Assembly: GCA_015680905.1 (NCBI GenBank) | Contig: CM027385.1 | Span: forward strand, 79,257,501-79,321,500 | Origin: Coptis chinensis | Taxonomy: Eukaryota > Streptophyta > Magnoliopsida > Ranunculales > Ranunculaceae | Length of the DNA: 64,000 bases | Direction of reading: 5' to 3' | Program-made: the position numbers and the translations under genes | The notes under the pieces: model-generated | What the model was told of the DNA's origin: nothing | Database searches by the model: none | The model's input: the letters and a program-made list of their open reading frames with translations, nothing else | Part shown: positions 43,744 through 56,083 of the stretch, in pieces | Position numbering within the stretch: the first letter of the stretch is position 1 | Layout: every line of letters starts with the position of its first letter

Positions 43744-45740
43744 TAGGAAGTACACTTATGGAAAGTGCGTTGTGCACTTTCAAATGTTGTGTCGTGGTGG
43801 CGTTGTATGAAATCAAAAACGGATCCTAATTTTGTCACGGTTACCGATATTATATCCGCCACACCATTTGGGAGTTTTTTTAATTCTAATTTGGGACAAA
43901 ATGATCAGCGTTGTTGTTTGGGATAGTTGAGCGGTGGTGGCCAACTACCCACACATTTCATTTCCCATGGGGTGAGCTTGGGATTACCCTCTTGATTTCA
44001 CAATGCTCACGGGTATCCCAATTGGTTATGGAGATGCCGCTCCTTTTGATGAAACTTTAGAGGTTTTACTATGGCGATGAAGTTCTTTGAAGGTTTTGAT
44101 TTGGTTGAAGATGATGAGCAAGACGAAGTTTTTGAGATTATCGGCCGAAAGCGCTTTAAGGGAGGAGCTATAAATATGAGTTGGTTTACGGCGAGATATT
44201 TGAATAGACTCAAGGAGAAGCCGAAAGACTATCATATTGGTGAGGAGTCGATCCACGAAGTATGTACGCGGCCTTCCTCTTCTACTTTGTTGGTGCGGTA
44301 TTATTTGGATATGCCGATAGTTATTTACGATCGGGTGGATGGCACCGCCTCCTCGACGAGAGGATGTGGGATTATGATCGGGGTCAATCCATCTTAGCAT
44401 ACCTTTACCCGGGCTAGACCTCGCAGTTGAGACGAAGCCGCTAAAGGCAATTTGTCGCGGCTTTGTTTGGATTATACCGTAAGTCTTATTTATTAAGTTA
44501 TTGTTTCATTTCATTTATTTATCTAATTATTAATGTTGACATGTTTATATATATATTGATATTGTATTTTATCTATTGATGACAAGATTGGTGGTAATGA
44601 AGCATTTTCGCAGTGATGCATCCCGTGTTGAAGAGGTTGGAAGAGGATGAGACTCATGACCTGATTCCACGATTCAAGCATGGGGCTTCATCGTGGGGGG
44701 GGTATGGGGACCTATCACATAATATTCATAACACTCGCCGCCAGATTGAGCTTTTAGAGCTAGTCGAATTGAAAGTGGCAACCCCGGCCAAGTCCTTCAT
44801 CTTTCGCACTTTTACGCGGATATTCCGGATGTTCCAGAGAACAGATGAGTACCGTAGACTATCATATATGTGTCATAGAGCAAGGTTTCTTTCTCACGCT
44901 TAATGATACTTTATAGGGTCGGGCCAATCGCGATGGTACCTTGGGGACGATGTTGGCGGCAAGTATCCGGAGAGATTGTTATACCTTACCCACCACCTAT
45001 GGATATGATGTTCGATATTCTTCCCCGCCGTTCTTTCACACTATAGAGCAAAACCCAAATGAGTGGGCCGACGATCGCCTTTCGCTTTTACGGGCGACTA
45101 TGACTTATATATGGAAGAGGGTTGGTCGAGGTCTCTTGCTAGGTGCGTTATACCGGGCACCAATTTTGAAGCGGGTTACTTCCGAGCATCGAGGCCCGAC
45201 ATTCATTTCCCGTGAGGAGTGGAGTTGCCACACCACGTTCCAGTGGTGTTTCATGATATTCAGATGCCGCAAAAGAACTCCACGATATTTGATGATGATG
45301 ACCTTTGGCATCGAGCATGATTACTTCGGGCAAGATATGAGAATACCTATTCCACCAAGTAGATGCCGCAGCAGTAGCAGATTTGTCGGTCTGATACCGA
45401 AAGCAGCTTAGCCGAGGTTAGTATGATTTGAATTTATTTATGATTTGTTATTATTAGTATTCACTATAACCCCTAACTTGCATTTGTTTTGTTAAACAGA
45501 TGAAGTAAGGTCGAGTTCTTAACTACATGACTCTCTCACTTACGCCATGCGTGAGTCCTTCATGGAGTCCTCTCGCCGCAGTTTTGAGTACTTACAAGAA
45601 GAACGTGAATCGAACTTTGCAGCTTCGAGAGACGGTGCAAGAGTTGGAGAATGCCGGAAGTGGAGTACCTCAAGCTCAAGCTCAACCGCAGAGGCGACAA
45701 CGACGTAGGGGAGAGCTCTTCGACCGGCCTTCGTAGGGGA
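43744..45740 (+). pseudogene. Plant mobile domain (PMD, MAIN/MAIL-like) gene remnant carried by the Harbinger element
   Basis: After LSNVVSWWRCMKSKTDPNF the frames contain VERWWPTTHTFHFPWGELG, ITLLDFTMLTGIPIGYGD and FKGGAINMSWFTARYLNR, the PMD signature (TFHLPFGEMT-TLDDV-MLLGLP type), then VRYYLDMPI. Further frames at 44613-44903 and 44941-45411 contain likely later PMD parts, and 45490-45740 an arginine/glutamine-rich end. Stops and shifts interrupt it (for example at 43925). PMD proteins occur as host genes (MAIN, MAIL1, involved in silencing and genome stability) and as transposon cargo (family knowledge). Intron-like gaps exist near 44480-44590. Confidence 0.6.
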
Positions 45741-46699
45741 GGAGGTCTCGAGATATTTTTTTGTAGTTTGTAATAACGTATGCGCCATTACTTGTCTTAT
45801 GGCGCTTTGGGATTGTTGTTTGTAATGAATTTTGATTAGCGGTTTTTTTCTTTGATGAGTTTTGGATATGAATATGTCATTAAACAAAGGAGGTTATGTC
45901 CAATTTTTTAAGAAATTATAAGTTAGTTTTTTTACCGAAGCTTACGTGTTAGACTTGGGTGTTGTTCATGATTGTTGTTTGTCTTCTTTATTATTTTCAA
46001 AGTATATTAGCAGGTTTTTATATGAATATGTCAATAAAACAAATGAGGTTATGGCCAAAAAAAATTAAAACTTATAAGTTCAGATGTTTCCAAAAATGGA
46101 ACATTCGCTTCGCTCGCTTCACATTTGTTTCACTCATTTCCTCGCATTGTTGAAACAAAGAAATTTTTTAGTTTGGAATATCACTCATTTTGCAGTGGTT
46201 TGGTTCCGGCTGTGTTCGGACAGAATAGTGTATGGGGATACCGGTGACGGAATGTAACATCCCGCCCTGTTTTTAGACCGAGACGGAATGTAACATCCCG
46301 GCGGTTTTTAAGCCCTCCTCATCGCACATTTTACTATTCCAAACAATGCAATTATGGATGGGGATGGTGGCCCATTTGGAATTATTGAGGGTACATGGAT
46401 AGACATTTGATACAATGTGTTGTCACTTGGAGAGTGAACAAAAATCTAATAAAATGTGTTGTCAATTGGTAAGTGGACCAAAATCAAAGTATCACATGTG
46501 ACCTTATCATATGTGACCTTACCTTTCATATTTCGCTTTTACTCTTCTATCTTTTATATCAAACAAACAACATAGCCATCTTCTTCCCCACAACCAAGCT
46601 AAAAATAACAAAATGTGTAGAGAAGAAAGAATTACATATAACCAAAGGTTATGGGAGGATCTAGTAGTAATAGTTCGCCTTCCCACCGTACTTCCTCAA
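45741..46699. other. Spacer within the Harbinger element with internal copies of terminal motifs
   Basis: At 46248-46305 the motif gacggaatgtaacatcccg occurs twice. It is also found near the left end (42768-42783) and, altered, near the right end (49883-49903), so it may be a repeated binding site or a mark of an inner insertion. No gene. Confidence 0.5.
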
Positions 46700-48085
46700 T
46701 AAAGATGACTACATGGAAAGAGTAAGAGATGAGCATAATGATATGATGAGGCGTAAGGAGGAGGAGGAGGTTGCGCTTATTATCCATCGCCGGGGCATTA
46801 ATGACTCAAGCAGCCATTGAAATTGAAGATGTGGATACGCATAAACGCGGGATCCGTGCGTAGGCGAGAGTACACGCGCTTAGAGATGGTGGTGATTTCA
46901 AGAAACAAAAGATAATGAGGGATTACTTCACAACACCTTGTAGGTAGTGGCCTCCTCATAAGTTTAGACGAAGGTACAGGATGACAAGAGAGCTTTTATG
47001 TATATGTTGCATACCGTTGCATCATTCGACGATTACTTTAAAGACAAGGTGGATGGATTGGGTCGGTAAGCAATTTCGGGTTACAAAAGGGACTAGCCTG
47101 CAGCAGCACAATTAGCAACCGGTTGTTCTTCCGATTCAACGGATGAGTATTTACAAATTGGAGATTCCACAGAAATGTATCTATGAAGCGTTGGTGCAAG
47201 GCAATTATCACGCGCGTTTGAGGAAGAGTACTTGAGACGACCAAGTGAGGCGCATTAATCGCTAGGATATTAGCTGAAAATGCAGCAAGGGGGTTTTCCA
47301 GAATGCTTGGATCAATCGACCGTATGCAATCGGTGTGGAAGAATTGCCCAAGTGGATGGGCCGGAACACATGTAGGGTACAAGAAGGAACTAACTTTGAT
47401 ACTTGAAGCCGCTGCGCATAAACATTGTTGATCCGCATTGCTTCTTCGCCTACCAGTTCGTCGATAATGACATTAACGCGGCTTCATCGCTCTCATGTTT
47501 TGAATCATTAGAGCAAGGTGAGGCTCCTGCTGCATTTAATGTGAATGGTAATGACTATGATATGGGATATTATCTTGTTGATGGTATTTACCCAAAATGG
47601 GGCACATTTGTTCAAGCCATTCGCTATCCAAGAAATAAGCATGAAAGATCTTTACTCAACGCCAAGAAGCCGCAAGAAAGGATGTTGAAAGGACGCTTGA
47701 GTTTTGCAGGCACGATGGCATATTGTTAAGGCTTCTGGCGTTGTCATAGTGTTGTTGTTCTTGGAGATATAATGAAGGCATGCATTATAATGCATAATAT
47801 GATTGTTGAGAATGAACATGAAAGTGGAGTTTGGAATTGGAAAGGTCGAGGAAAGAAACAATACCCGCGCTTTTCGTGAAGATGATGGTTTTCATTTTGT
47901 CTATCGATGATTGAAGCAAGAAATAAGATCGAAATGAAGTTACACATACTAATCTTCAAAAGGACTTAGTTGAACATGTTTTTAATTGGACCGCATTGAA
48001 GAAACAAAGAGATCCGGTACCAATTTATGATCCAAATTGGTCGGATCCGATGAGGGAGAAGGAGGCTAAAAAATTAAAATGGAAA
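46700..48085 (+). pseudogene. Harbinger DDE transposase remnant
   Basis: Pieces in several frames keep the family order. IMRDYFTTPC, PPHKFRRRYRMTRELFMYM and LHTVASFDDYFK (46900-47045) give the N-terminal helices. SDSTDEYLQIGDST comes near 47130, then RRPSEAH and GFPECLDQS near 47240-47310 (expected GSIDC, first Asp). The open stretch 47403-47729 reads DNDINAASSLSCFESL (second Asp region), VNGNDYDMGYYLVDGIYPKW and TFVQAIRYPRNKHE. The end is MKACIIMHNMIVENE (47770-47820). Nuclease of PIF/Harbinger elements, working with ORF1. Several stops and shifts; inactive. Confidence 0.85.
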
Positions 48086-48520
48086 TGAAAATGTATTTCC
48101 TATGTATTTCCTAACGGAACTATTAAGTTCCAACGTATTTCCTATGTATTTCCTATGTATTTCCTAACGTGAACTATTAAGTTCCAACGTATTTCCTATG
48201 TATTTCCTAATGTATTTCCTATGTAGTTCCAACGTATTTAATCGGTTGTATTTTAATGAACTATATTACAATGTATTTTAATTTGATTGGTAATTGTATT
48301 TCTATGAAAATAATTATATTGGACGTAACATACATAGTGCATTAATTAAAAAAAAGTTAGATAAAAATACATAGTTCATTAATTAAAAATACAATGAAAT
48401 TAAAATACATAGTGCATTAATTAAAAAGACAAGAAATTAAAATACATAGTGCATTAATTAAAATACATAGTGCTTTAATTAAAATAAAATACTAGATAAT
48501 TAAAATACATAAGCTTAGTT
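48086..48520. repeat. Cluster of short AT-rich repeats
   Basis: 48090-48235 repeats gtatttcctatgtatttcct and cgtgaactattaagttccaa units. 48330-48500 repeats acatagtgcattaattaaaa five or more times. It lies between the two convergent Harbinger genes. Confidence 0.8.
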
Positions 48521-48799
48521 AGAGCTAGAACCACCTCTAGCCCTTCCCCATTCAAAGACGATTTTCAGCTTTGTTGTTGCTCGATTATAAAAGCGGTATC
48601 GGGATGGAGGACACTTGTATCGGTCGCTAAAATCTTAGCTTCATATTGCATCTTTTGAAGCCGATTTTTTTTCCAATTGAACCTGATTTTTTTCTGCTTG
48701 AATCCGATTTTTTTCTTCTCTTGCCATCACAGTTCTTTGACCATATGCAAGTTCCCTTTCCCTAAGTTCTAAGCATTTTTGTGTTTCATTTGCATCCCT

Positions 48800-49672
48800 G
48801 TGCAAATGTATCCTCTAAACGTGTAAAGTAACCCTCCAACATACCAAATGATTTTTCTTGGTTCCTTTTGGACTTGGCTTTCTTCGATCCAAGAGGACGC
48901 TTCCATTTCTTTTTGGACGCTTCTATTTCTTGAGAACCCTCCAATTCAACTTCACCAACACTTGGTGAATTAGAAGTTGAATCTTCACCATCATTTTTGC
49001 GACCTTTTTTCCTTTGTGGGGCGGCTTGACCTTGCCTCAAAAAAACGTTACTCCACTTTGGATTATCCTTGAGTATAACGTAACAATGATCAAGTGAAAA
49101 GCCGATTTTTCTTGTAGTTGGTACGTCATCCTTGCCTCGGACAACTAAAAAAAAAAAATGGTGGTAATTAGACTAAAATAATCACTACTAGGACTAAGAT
49201 AATTAAACTGCAATAATAATTAGACTAAGATAATAATTAGACTAAGACTAAAATGGAAATAATAAATACACTAAGATAATTAGACGAAGACGGAAATAAT
49301 TAGACTAAGACTAAGATAATCAATAAATTCCAAATTGACAACGCTTGTAATTACCCGGCTTTGTATTGTTGTACCACTTTGCATGTCGAGCCTCCACCGT
49401 GATTCACAATTGCAACAAATTTGTTCATCATTTTTGAAATATATTTCCACCTTCCGCTAATTGAATCGAGACCTATCCGACCCACGCGCTTGATTGAACT
49501 CGTTTGTTACACGATTCCAAAATCCTTTTGCATTTTGGAAAGCACCAACAATAGAGTCTTCACTAATTTTTATCCAAGCAAGACATAGAGCTTGATCATC
49601 GGACATGCTAAAGTGAGCTCTCGCTTTTGCTTGAGTGCTACCACTTGCTTGAGATGCTTGAGTTGATGCCAT
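48800..49672 (-). pseudogene. Harbinger ORF1-like protein (Myb/SANT-like, NAM-associated C-terminus)
   Basis: The N-terminal exon (49457-49672) reads FSMSDDQALCLAWIKISEDS and GAFQNAKGFWNRVTNEFN, the Myb/SANT-like domain of Harbinger ORF1. The next piece, SISGRWKYISKMMNKF and VAIVNHGGG, is one frame off (about 49370-49470). The C-terminal part (48786-49140) has IGFSLDHCYVILKDNPKW, KKWKRPLGSKKAKSKR and MLEGYFTRLED, as in NAM-associated domains. The protein helps bind TIRs and import the transposase. At least one frameshift. It is divergent from the transposase gene only in strand: the two genes converge. Confidence 0.8.
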
Positions 49673-50497
49673 TTGATATTTGGTTTTTTAAGAACTGATT
49701 TTAAAGAAGAAGAAATATGATATATGATTGTTGGAAGTGTGAGTTGAAATGAAACAAATGTTGTATATATACCAAAGTTTTTATTTTGACCGCTTTTTGA
49801 CCGTTTCGACTTTTTTTTGACCGTTGGTAGCCGTTAGGACTCGGACGGGATGTTGATTCCGCCCGGTGAGTTTTGTAATCCGTGACGGAATCCAACATCC
49901 CGTCCGGTTAACAAGTCGTGATAAACTCGGTGGTTGGTTTCACCTCGCTTTGAACTGGGGAAAATTATCACCTTCATTATCACCCTGCATTGCACAGCAG
50001 TTTTGGACCCAAGTAGGTGATAATTATCACTACCCCCTCTCTATCACCTGCATTGCAAATGCTCTAAGTTGACAAGTTTTTGTTATATAAGACAAGTTAT
50101 TGGAAGTACCCTTGGGTGTAAGTGATAAATTACAAAGGACAATGTTATTTTAATTGAAAATATTTAACAAAGAGTTGGACAATTATAGTATGTGTATTTA
50201 TAGTGAAAGTGTGAAACAGGGCCGGTTAGGACTTGGTTAGGGTCGGGCTAATGAGGGCTGAATTAGGGTCGGGCCTATGTTTTAGAATCTTAGCCCTAAC
50301 CCTGCCCTAGAAGGCATTAGGGCTGGGTCGGCGCCCGGCCCTAAACTCTGTGAGGGCTTTAGTTGTGAGGGCTTTATAGGGCTTAGGTTTAGGTCGGTCA
50401 GGGCCGGGTTAGGGTCGTTAGGGCCAAATTCCCACCCCTAGCCCGGGATCTATTAAATATTTTGTATGCTAAAAAGGTTTTACGAAATGTCTTATAC

Positions 50498-50935
50498 AAA
50501 TTTTCGAATCAGAATATATTTTTATTAAAAATAAACCAAAATAAATTAATGAGCAGTGATTGTGGTGCATAAGTACTTAGAAACTAAAAGATCAAATTGA
50601 GATTGCTTCTTCACTTTGTGGTTTAAGATATTAATCCATAATTTTCAAATATAATTATCTTAAACTCGATCTAGCTTGTATAATAATTTTCTTAGATTTA
50701 TGGTGATTTAGAGGCAAATTTTCGAATCAGAATATATTTTTATTGAAAATAAACTGAAATACGTTAATGAACATCGATTATGGTGCATAAGTACTTAGAA
50801 ACTAAGGGATCAAATTGAGATAACATCTTCACTTTGTGGTTTAGGATATTAATCTGTAATTTTCAAATGAAATTATCTTAAACTCGATTTAGCTTGTATA
50901 ATAGTTTTATTAGATTTATGGTGATTCAGTGGTAA
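50498..50935. repeat. 218-bp tandem duplication
   Basis: 50498-50715 and 50716-50935 share long blocks (aaattttcgaatcagaatat, gtgcataagtacttagaaac, cttcactttgtggttta, aaactcgat-tagcttgtat). Directly outside the hAT-like element. The non-genic stretch 50936-51399 after it is AT-rich with nothing recognised. Confidence 0.88.
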
Positions 50936-51399
50936 AACATCACCGCTCAACATACGTACTAATGTGTACAAATTACTAAAACAGATTGATTGTTTCTATA
51001 TCTTCAAATAATACACTACTCCCACTTGAAAAGATTTATCACATGAACGTGTCCTACAAACGGGTGCCGTTATATTAAATTATTTTAAAAAATATTAGCA
51101 ACTATGCATAGCTATGAGATATGAAAATTATATTAATTACTCATTTAAATTTCTTGCACCACTCTCTATAAAAATGAATCATCAAACATTGATAAAACTC
51201 ATTGACTTCTTTTTATTGTTAGGTTTAACAATAGAAATTTGATAGAAGTTTTGGAAGAATGCCCAATGTGGCGAAGATAATATTAAATTTACTTGAATAG
51301 CAAGGTATTCCCAATCACAATAAAAGAATTATGATAAACACTACTTAAAATGCAAAACTATATTTGTCGAGACATTTATTCTCCCTACATATAATACAA

Positions 51400-53320
51400 A
51401 TGTATTTTAGGGTTATTAGTTCAATACATTTGCATCGAGTTTCTGATTTTCCATTAATTATTTTTTGAGATTAGTTTAATGTAGTACGTTGCATCCAGTT
51501 TTCAAATTCTCATTAATTATTCTTTGAGGTTAGTTCAATGCAGTTGTATCAAGTTTCCAATTTCCTATTCATTATTATTTGAGGTTAGTTCAGTGCAATT
51601 GCATCCACTTTATGATTTCTCGTTAGTTATTCATTAAGATTAATTTAGTACAGTTGCATCCAATTTTCTATGTTTTGTTAATTAGTATTTGAGATTAGTT
51701 CATTACATTTGCATCCAGGTTCCAATCTCTCGTTAATTACTCTTTGAGGTTAATTCAATACATCTGCATTCAGTTTCTGATTTTTCATTAATTATTTTTC
51801 TAGGTTAGTTCGATAGTTTACAATTTCTATACAATTTGCATACATATAAAAGTCTGTTTTTATAAACTCACTTTCGTTTTGGGTTCCTAATTACTCATAA
51901 TTACTCATGTGAGAAGGTTAAAAAAGTGGACATTTATGCTTTGAGGTCAGTGCGGTACAGTTACATCCGACTTCCGATTTCCAGTTAACTATTTTTTGAG
52001 ATTATTTCAATATATTTGCATCCAATTTCTGATTTCCCGTTAGTTAATCTCTGGTTTTAGTTTAATGTAGTTGCATCCAGTTTTTGGTTTTCCAAGCAAT
52101 TATTCTTTGAGGTTAGTTCAATGTAGTTGCATCTAATTTCCGATTTTAAGTTAATTGTTCTTTGAGGTTAGTTCAATGCATTTGCATCAAGCTTTCGATT
52201 TCCCGTTAATTATTTTTTGAGATTAGTTCAATGCAGTTACATAAAATTTATAATTTCCCGTTAATTATTCATTTAGGTTAGTTCAGTGCAGTTTCATCCA
52301 TTTTTCAATATTTCGCTAATTAGTCTTTGAGATTAGTTCATTGCATCCGATCCAGGTTTTCGATTTCCGTTAATAACTCTTTAAGGTTAGTTCAATACAT
52401 CTGCATCTAGTTTCTGATTATTTATGCTTTGAGGTTAATTCGATGCAATTATATCCGGTTTCTTATTTCCCGTTAATTATTCTTTGAGATTATTTCAATG
52501 CATTTGCATTTAGTTTCCGATTTCCCACCAATTATTATATGAGGTTAGTTCAATGCAGTTGCATTTGGTTTTTGATTTTATGTTAATTATTTTTTGAGTT
52601 TAGTTCAATGCATTTGCATCCAGTTTCCGGTTTCCTATTAATTATTATTTGAGGTTTGTTTGATATATTTGCATACCATTTCCTATTTCTTGTTAAATAT
52701 TTTTCAAGGATTTGTATCTAATTTCTATTTTTCCGTTAGTTATTATCTGACGTTAATTTAATGCAATTGCACCTAGTTTCCGATTTCTAGCTAATTATTT
52801 TTTGAGTTTAGTTTATTGCATTTGCATAAAATTTCTGATTTCCCGTTAATTACTCTTTGAGCTCAGTTATGTATTTGAATCCAATTTCTAATTTCCCTTT
52901 AATTATCCATTGTGGTGTGTAATACCAACTTCTACTGATCAATCTGTAGTGTCCTTGCAAACATGACATAAAAAATAAATTATGCTTGATTTACTATATG
53001 TGAGATCATCGAAGATTATCTAGTTCCCAATTTCTCATTAATTATTCTTTAAATTATGCATGACTCACTATGTGGAATCTTCAAAAATTATCTACGAATG
53101 AATGTTGTTATATTAATTATTTTGAAAAATATTTACAAATATGCATAACTGTTATATATTAATATTATATTGATCACTCAACCAAATTTCTTATAATGTG
53201 AAAATCTCACTCTCCATTAGAAAAAAAGAACTTACCTTTGATAAAACCCTTCAACTTCATTTTGTTGTTTAATTATAGAAGTTTGATTGAAGTTTTGTGA
53301 GATTGCCTAATAAGGTGAAG

Positions 53321-53355
<35 letters not shown>

Positions 53356-54335
53356 AAGCTACTTGAATAGCAAGGAGTTCCCAATCATACGGAAAGAGAT
53401 AAGATAAACACCATTTTAAATACAAAACTATACTTATCGAGACATTCCCACAACATATAACCTAACTATGTTTTGAGATTAGTTTAATGCATTTGCATCC
53501 AGTTTCTGATTTTTCGTTATTTATATTTTGAAGTTAGTTCAATGCAGTTGCATCCAATTTCCAATTCCCGTTATTTATTTTTTTAGATCAGTTCAATGCA
53601 GTTGCATCCAGTTTCTGATTTCTCGTTAATTATTATTTTCGATTAGTTCAATACATTTGCATCCAATTTCCAATTTTATGTTAATTGTTTTTGAGGTCAA
53701 TTCAATTCATTTGCATCCAGTTTCTGATTTCCCGTTAATTATTCTGTGAGATTAGTTTAATGTATTTGCATCCAGTTTCCGATTTCTCATTTATTATTTG
53801 ATAAAGTCGCATTTGCATCTAATTTCCGATTTCCCGTTAATTATTGTTTGAGGTTAGTTCAATGAATTTGCATTCAGTTTCCGATTTTCCGTTAATTATT
53901 TCTTGAGGTTAGTTCAATGCATTTGCATCAATTTTATTTTTTGAGATTAGTTCAGTGCAGTTGCATTCGGTTTCCGATTTCCCGTTAATTATTTTTTAAG
54001 ATTAGTTCTACGCATTTGCATCATGTTTCCAATTTATAATTAATTTTTCTTTGAGGTTAGTTCAATGCAGTTGCATCCAGTTTCCGATTTTCAGTTAATT
54101 CAATCTTTGAGGGTTAGCTCAATGCATTTGCATCCAGTTTCGATTTTCCGACATTTTTTTTTTGTTAGTTTGATGTATTTGCATCCAAGCTTTGATTTTC
54201 CGTTAATTATTATTTGAGATTAGTTTAATGCAGTTGTATCCATATTCTAATTTTATATTAATTATTTTTTAAGATTAGTTTAATGCTTGCATTTGCATCC
54301 AGTTTTCGGTTCCCTATTAATTATTTTTTGACGTT
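51400..54335. repeat. Degenerate satellite of ~55-bp units
   Basis: Roughly 40 units in three blocks (about 51440-51830, 51940-52920, 53460-54335). Consensus parts: ttagttcaatgcatttgcat, ccagtttccgatttcccgtt and aattattctttgagg. Unit length drifts slightly and units differ at several positions. The gaps (51830-51940, 52920-53460) are AT-rich and include a (TA)n run at 53325-53352. No reading frame. Confidence 0.93.
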
Positions 54336-54489
54336 CGTTTCATTTAGTATTATATATATTTTAAAAATATTTGTCATTATTGTTTTGCCGTTATTTTTTT
54401 TTTCATTTTCTATTATATATTTTGTGATGTTATTTTTTGTATAATTGTTTTTAACTATGTTTTAAGGCCGTGTTAAAGATATATTCGAA

Positions 54490-54710
54490 ATAAGTCGGTG
54501 CTTTATCATAGACACTAAAATTGTATGATTTGTAATAGAGAATTAATTTATACAAATCACCTATTTTTTAGCATTTTTTTTTATTTGATCAAATATATAA
54601 AAATTGGAACACTAAAAGTGTTTGATTCGTAATAGAAAATTACCTTTTACAAATCACCTATTTTTTAGCAATTTTTTTTATTTGATCAAATATATAAAAA
54701 TTGGAAATAC
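54490..54710. repeat. ~100-bp tandem duplication
   Basis: Two copies with gtaatagagaattaatttat-like starts, acaaatcacctattttttag and tatttgatcaaatatataaa. AT-rich, non-coding. 54711-54985 beyond it is unremarkable AT-rich spacer with a short cataggagagaaaa repeat. Confidence 0.85.
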
Positions 54711-54988
54711 AATCAAACTTTCTAAATATAAGAATTATAAATACACTCAAACTCTCCAAAGAAGTTCCATGGGATTGTAGGTTATTATAAAAGATTATCT
54801 TTTATATTAGAATGTCATATAGGAGAGAAAAAAAAAACTAACTCTCATATTAGAGTGTCACATAGGAGAGAGAAAATCCTATATTAGAGGTCTCTGCTTT
54901 AGTAGTAGATAGTAGATGTTGGTTATATAGAATTTTCCGAGGAAGATCCGTTATTGCAGTAGCAGGTTTTGGTTATATAGTGTCTTAA

Positions 54989-55946
54989 GGGCATCACCAA
55001 TGGGGCCTTTATAAGCCTCTCCATTTTTAAATTTGATGGACCAATGCAAAAATTGGCTTCCAATGCAGTCTCTATATGGGCCTTTATAGTTATCATCCTG
55101 GAAAGATGTCTTTATTTCTATCACAATTTTAAAAGATCCAGCCCGTTTCGCAAATACACGGCCCGTAAGGATTTCAGTTCAAGTAGTCTGTGTTCGAACC
55201 CCCACGTCAACAACTTTTTCAGTATTTTAAGTTTTTTTAGACCAAATTTAAAAGGGAAAATGAATTTCGGAGGATTATTACCACAGGACTCGAACGTGCA
55301 AGTCACAGGTCAAACACACTTCCATTGTACCAATTTCACATTAGTTGAAAACTTATGCCAGATTTACCATTCAACTAGCTTGTAGGCTCGTACATACGCA
55401 CCGACTCTTTTGAAAACATTTATATTTTTTTTTATAAAATTAAGACTACCATTTTAGTCGCTAACCCGTTTTAATTTTATAACAAATTATTTTAAATTAA
55501 GTTTAAAAACCCGTTTATTTAATTGGGAGAGAGATTTTGTTTTAATAGGAGAATGATTCCAGTTTTAATTAGATACGCTAGATTTTCGCTTAGTTTTTAA
55601 TAGGGGATGAATTCTCATTTTAATAGGAGAATGATTCTCGCTTTAATTAAAAGTGTTAGAATTTGTTTTAATAGGAGAAAAATTCTCGTTATAATAGAAG
55701 AGAAATTCAAGTTTTTTTTTTTTTTTCAAATAGGAGAGAAATTATCGTTTTAATATGAGATGACGTGAAATTTTAATAGAGCTCGAAAAATACCCCTTGT
55801 GGGAGCTTTAATATTAAGATATAGATATAAAGTTTGCATTGTATAAACTAAAATATAAGGGTCCTCGTTGTCCATTGTCTCCTTTAAACACACCTTGAAA
55901 AGGCTTATGTGGCCCTCTATTTTGAGGGCCTGCATTGGTGATGCCC
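54989..55946. mobile_element. Harbinger-like MITE, TAA target duplication
   Basis: TIR GGGCATCACCAATG(G/C)(G/A)G at the left and in inverse at the right (cattggtgatgccc), TSD TAA at 54986-54988 and 55947-55949. 958 bp. The tRNA-like stretch gtgttcgaaccccc near 55190 lies inside. A zone with repeated taataggagaatgattc/aattctcg motifs runs 55530-55750. No transposase. Confidence 0.85.
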
Positions 55947-56083
55947 TAACAAGGAAGACTGGAGAATCCTTTAGAGTAGAATTCTGGTAATGTTGATATT
56001 TCCTAGTATTATTTACAGGAGACGGGATGCTGTAAAACTCTGAGTGACCTTCATTTGTAGCTTTCTTCTAATGGCTCTGTTAG

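Larger units (their letters stand above)
42594..50064. mobile_element. PIF/Harbinger element (7.5 kb) with transposase, Myb-like ORF1 and plant-mobile-domain gene
   Basis: 3-bp TSD TAA (42591-42593, 50065-50067) and TIRs GAGCATTTGCAATGCA(A/G)GT. Internal inverted zones (tttcaccccctctatcacc left; ggtgataattatcactaccc right; gacgggatgttnnattccg at 42728 and 49843) extend the ends. Contents: PMD-type remnant 43744-45740 (+), DDE transposase remnant 46700-48085 (+), Myb/SANT-like ORF1 48800-49672 (-). All coding parts are broken. It sits inside the hAT-like element. Confidence 0.88.
41623..50440. mobile_element. hAT-like non-autonomous element, split by a nested Harbinger element
   Basis: TSD gcccggga at 41615-41622 and 50441-50448. 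Ends: TAGGGGTGGGCAA left and, in reverse complement, TAGGGGTGGGAAT right. Subterminal zones (41635-41800, 50225-50430) are packed with ggccctaa/gggtcggg motifs in both orientations. Without the inserted 7.5 kb the element is about 1.35 kb and non-coding. Confidence 0.85.

Noticed and set aside
55150..55210. tRNA-like box gtgttcgaaccccc
   Set aside because: Only a B-box-like match; no acceptor pairing or D-arm around it.
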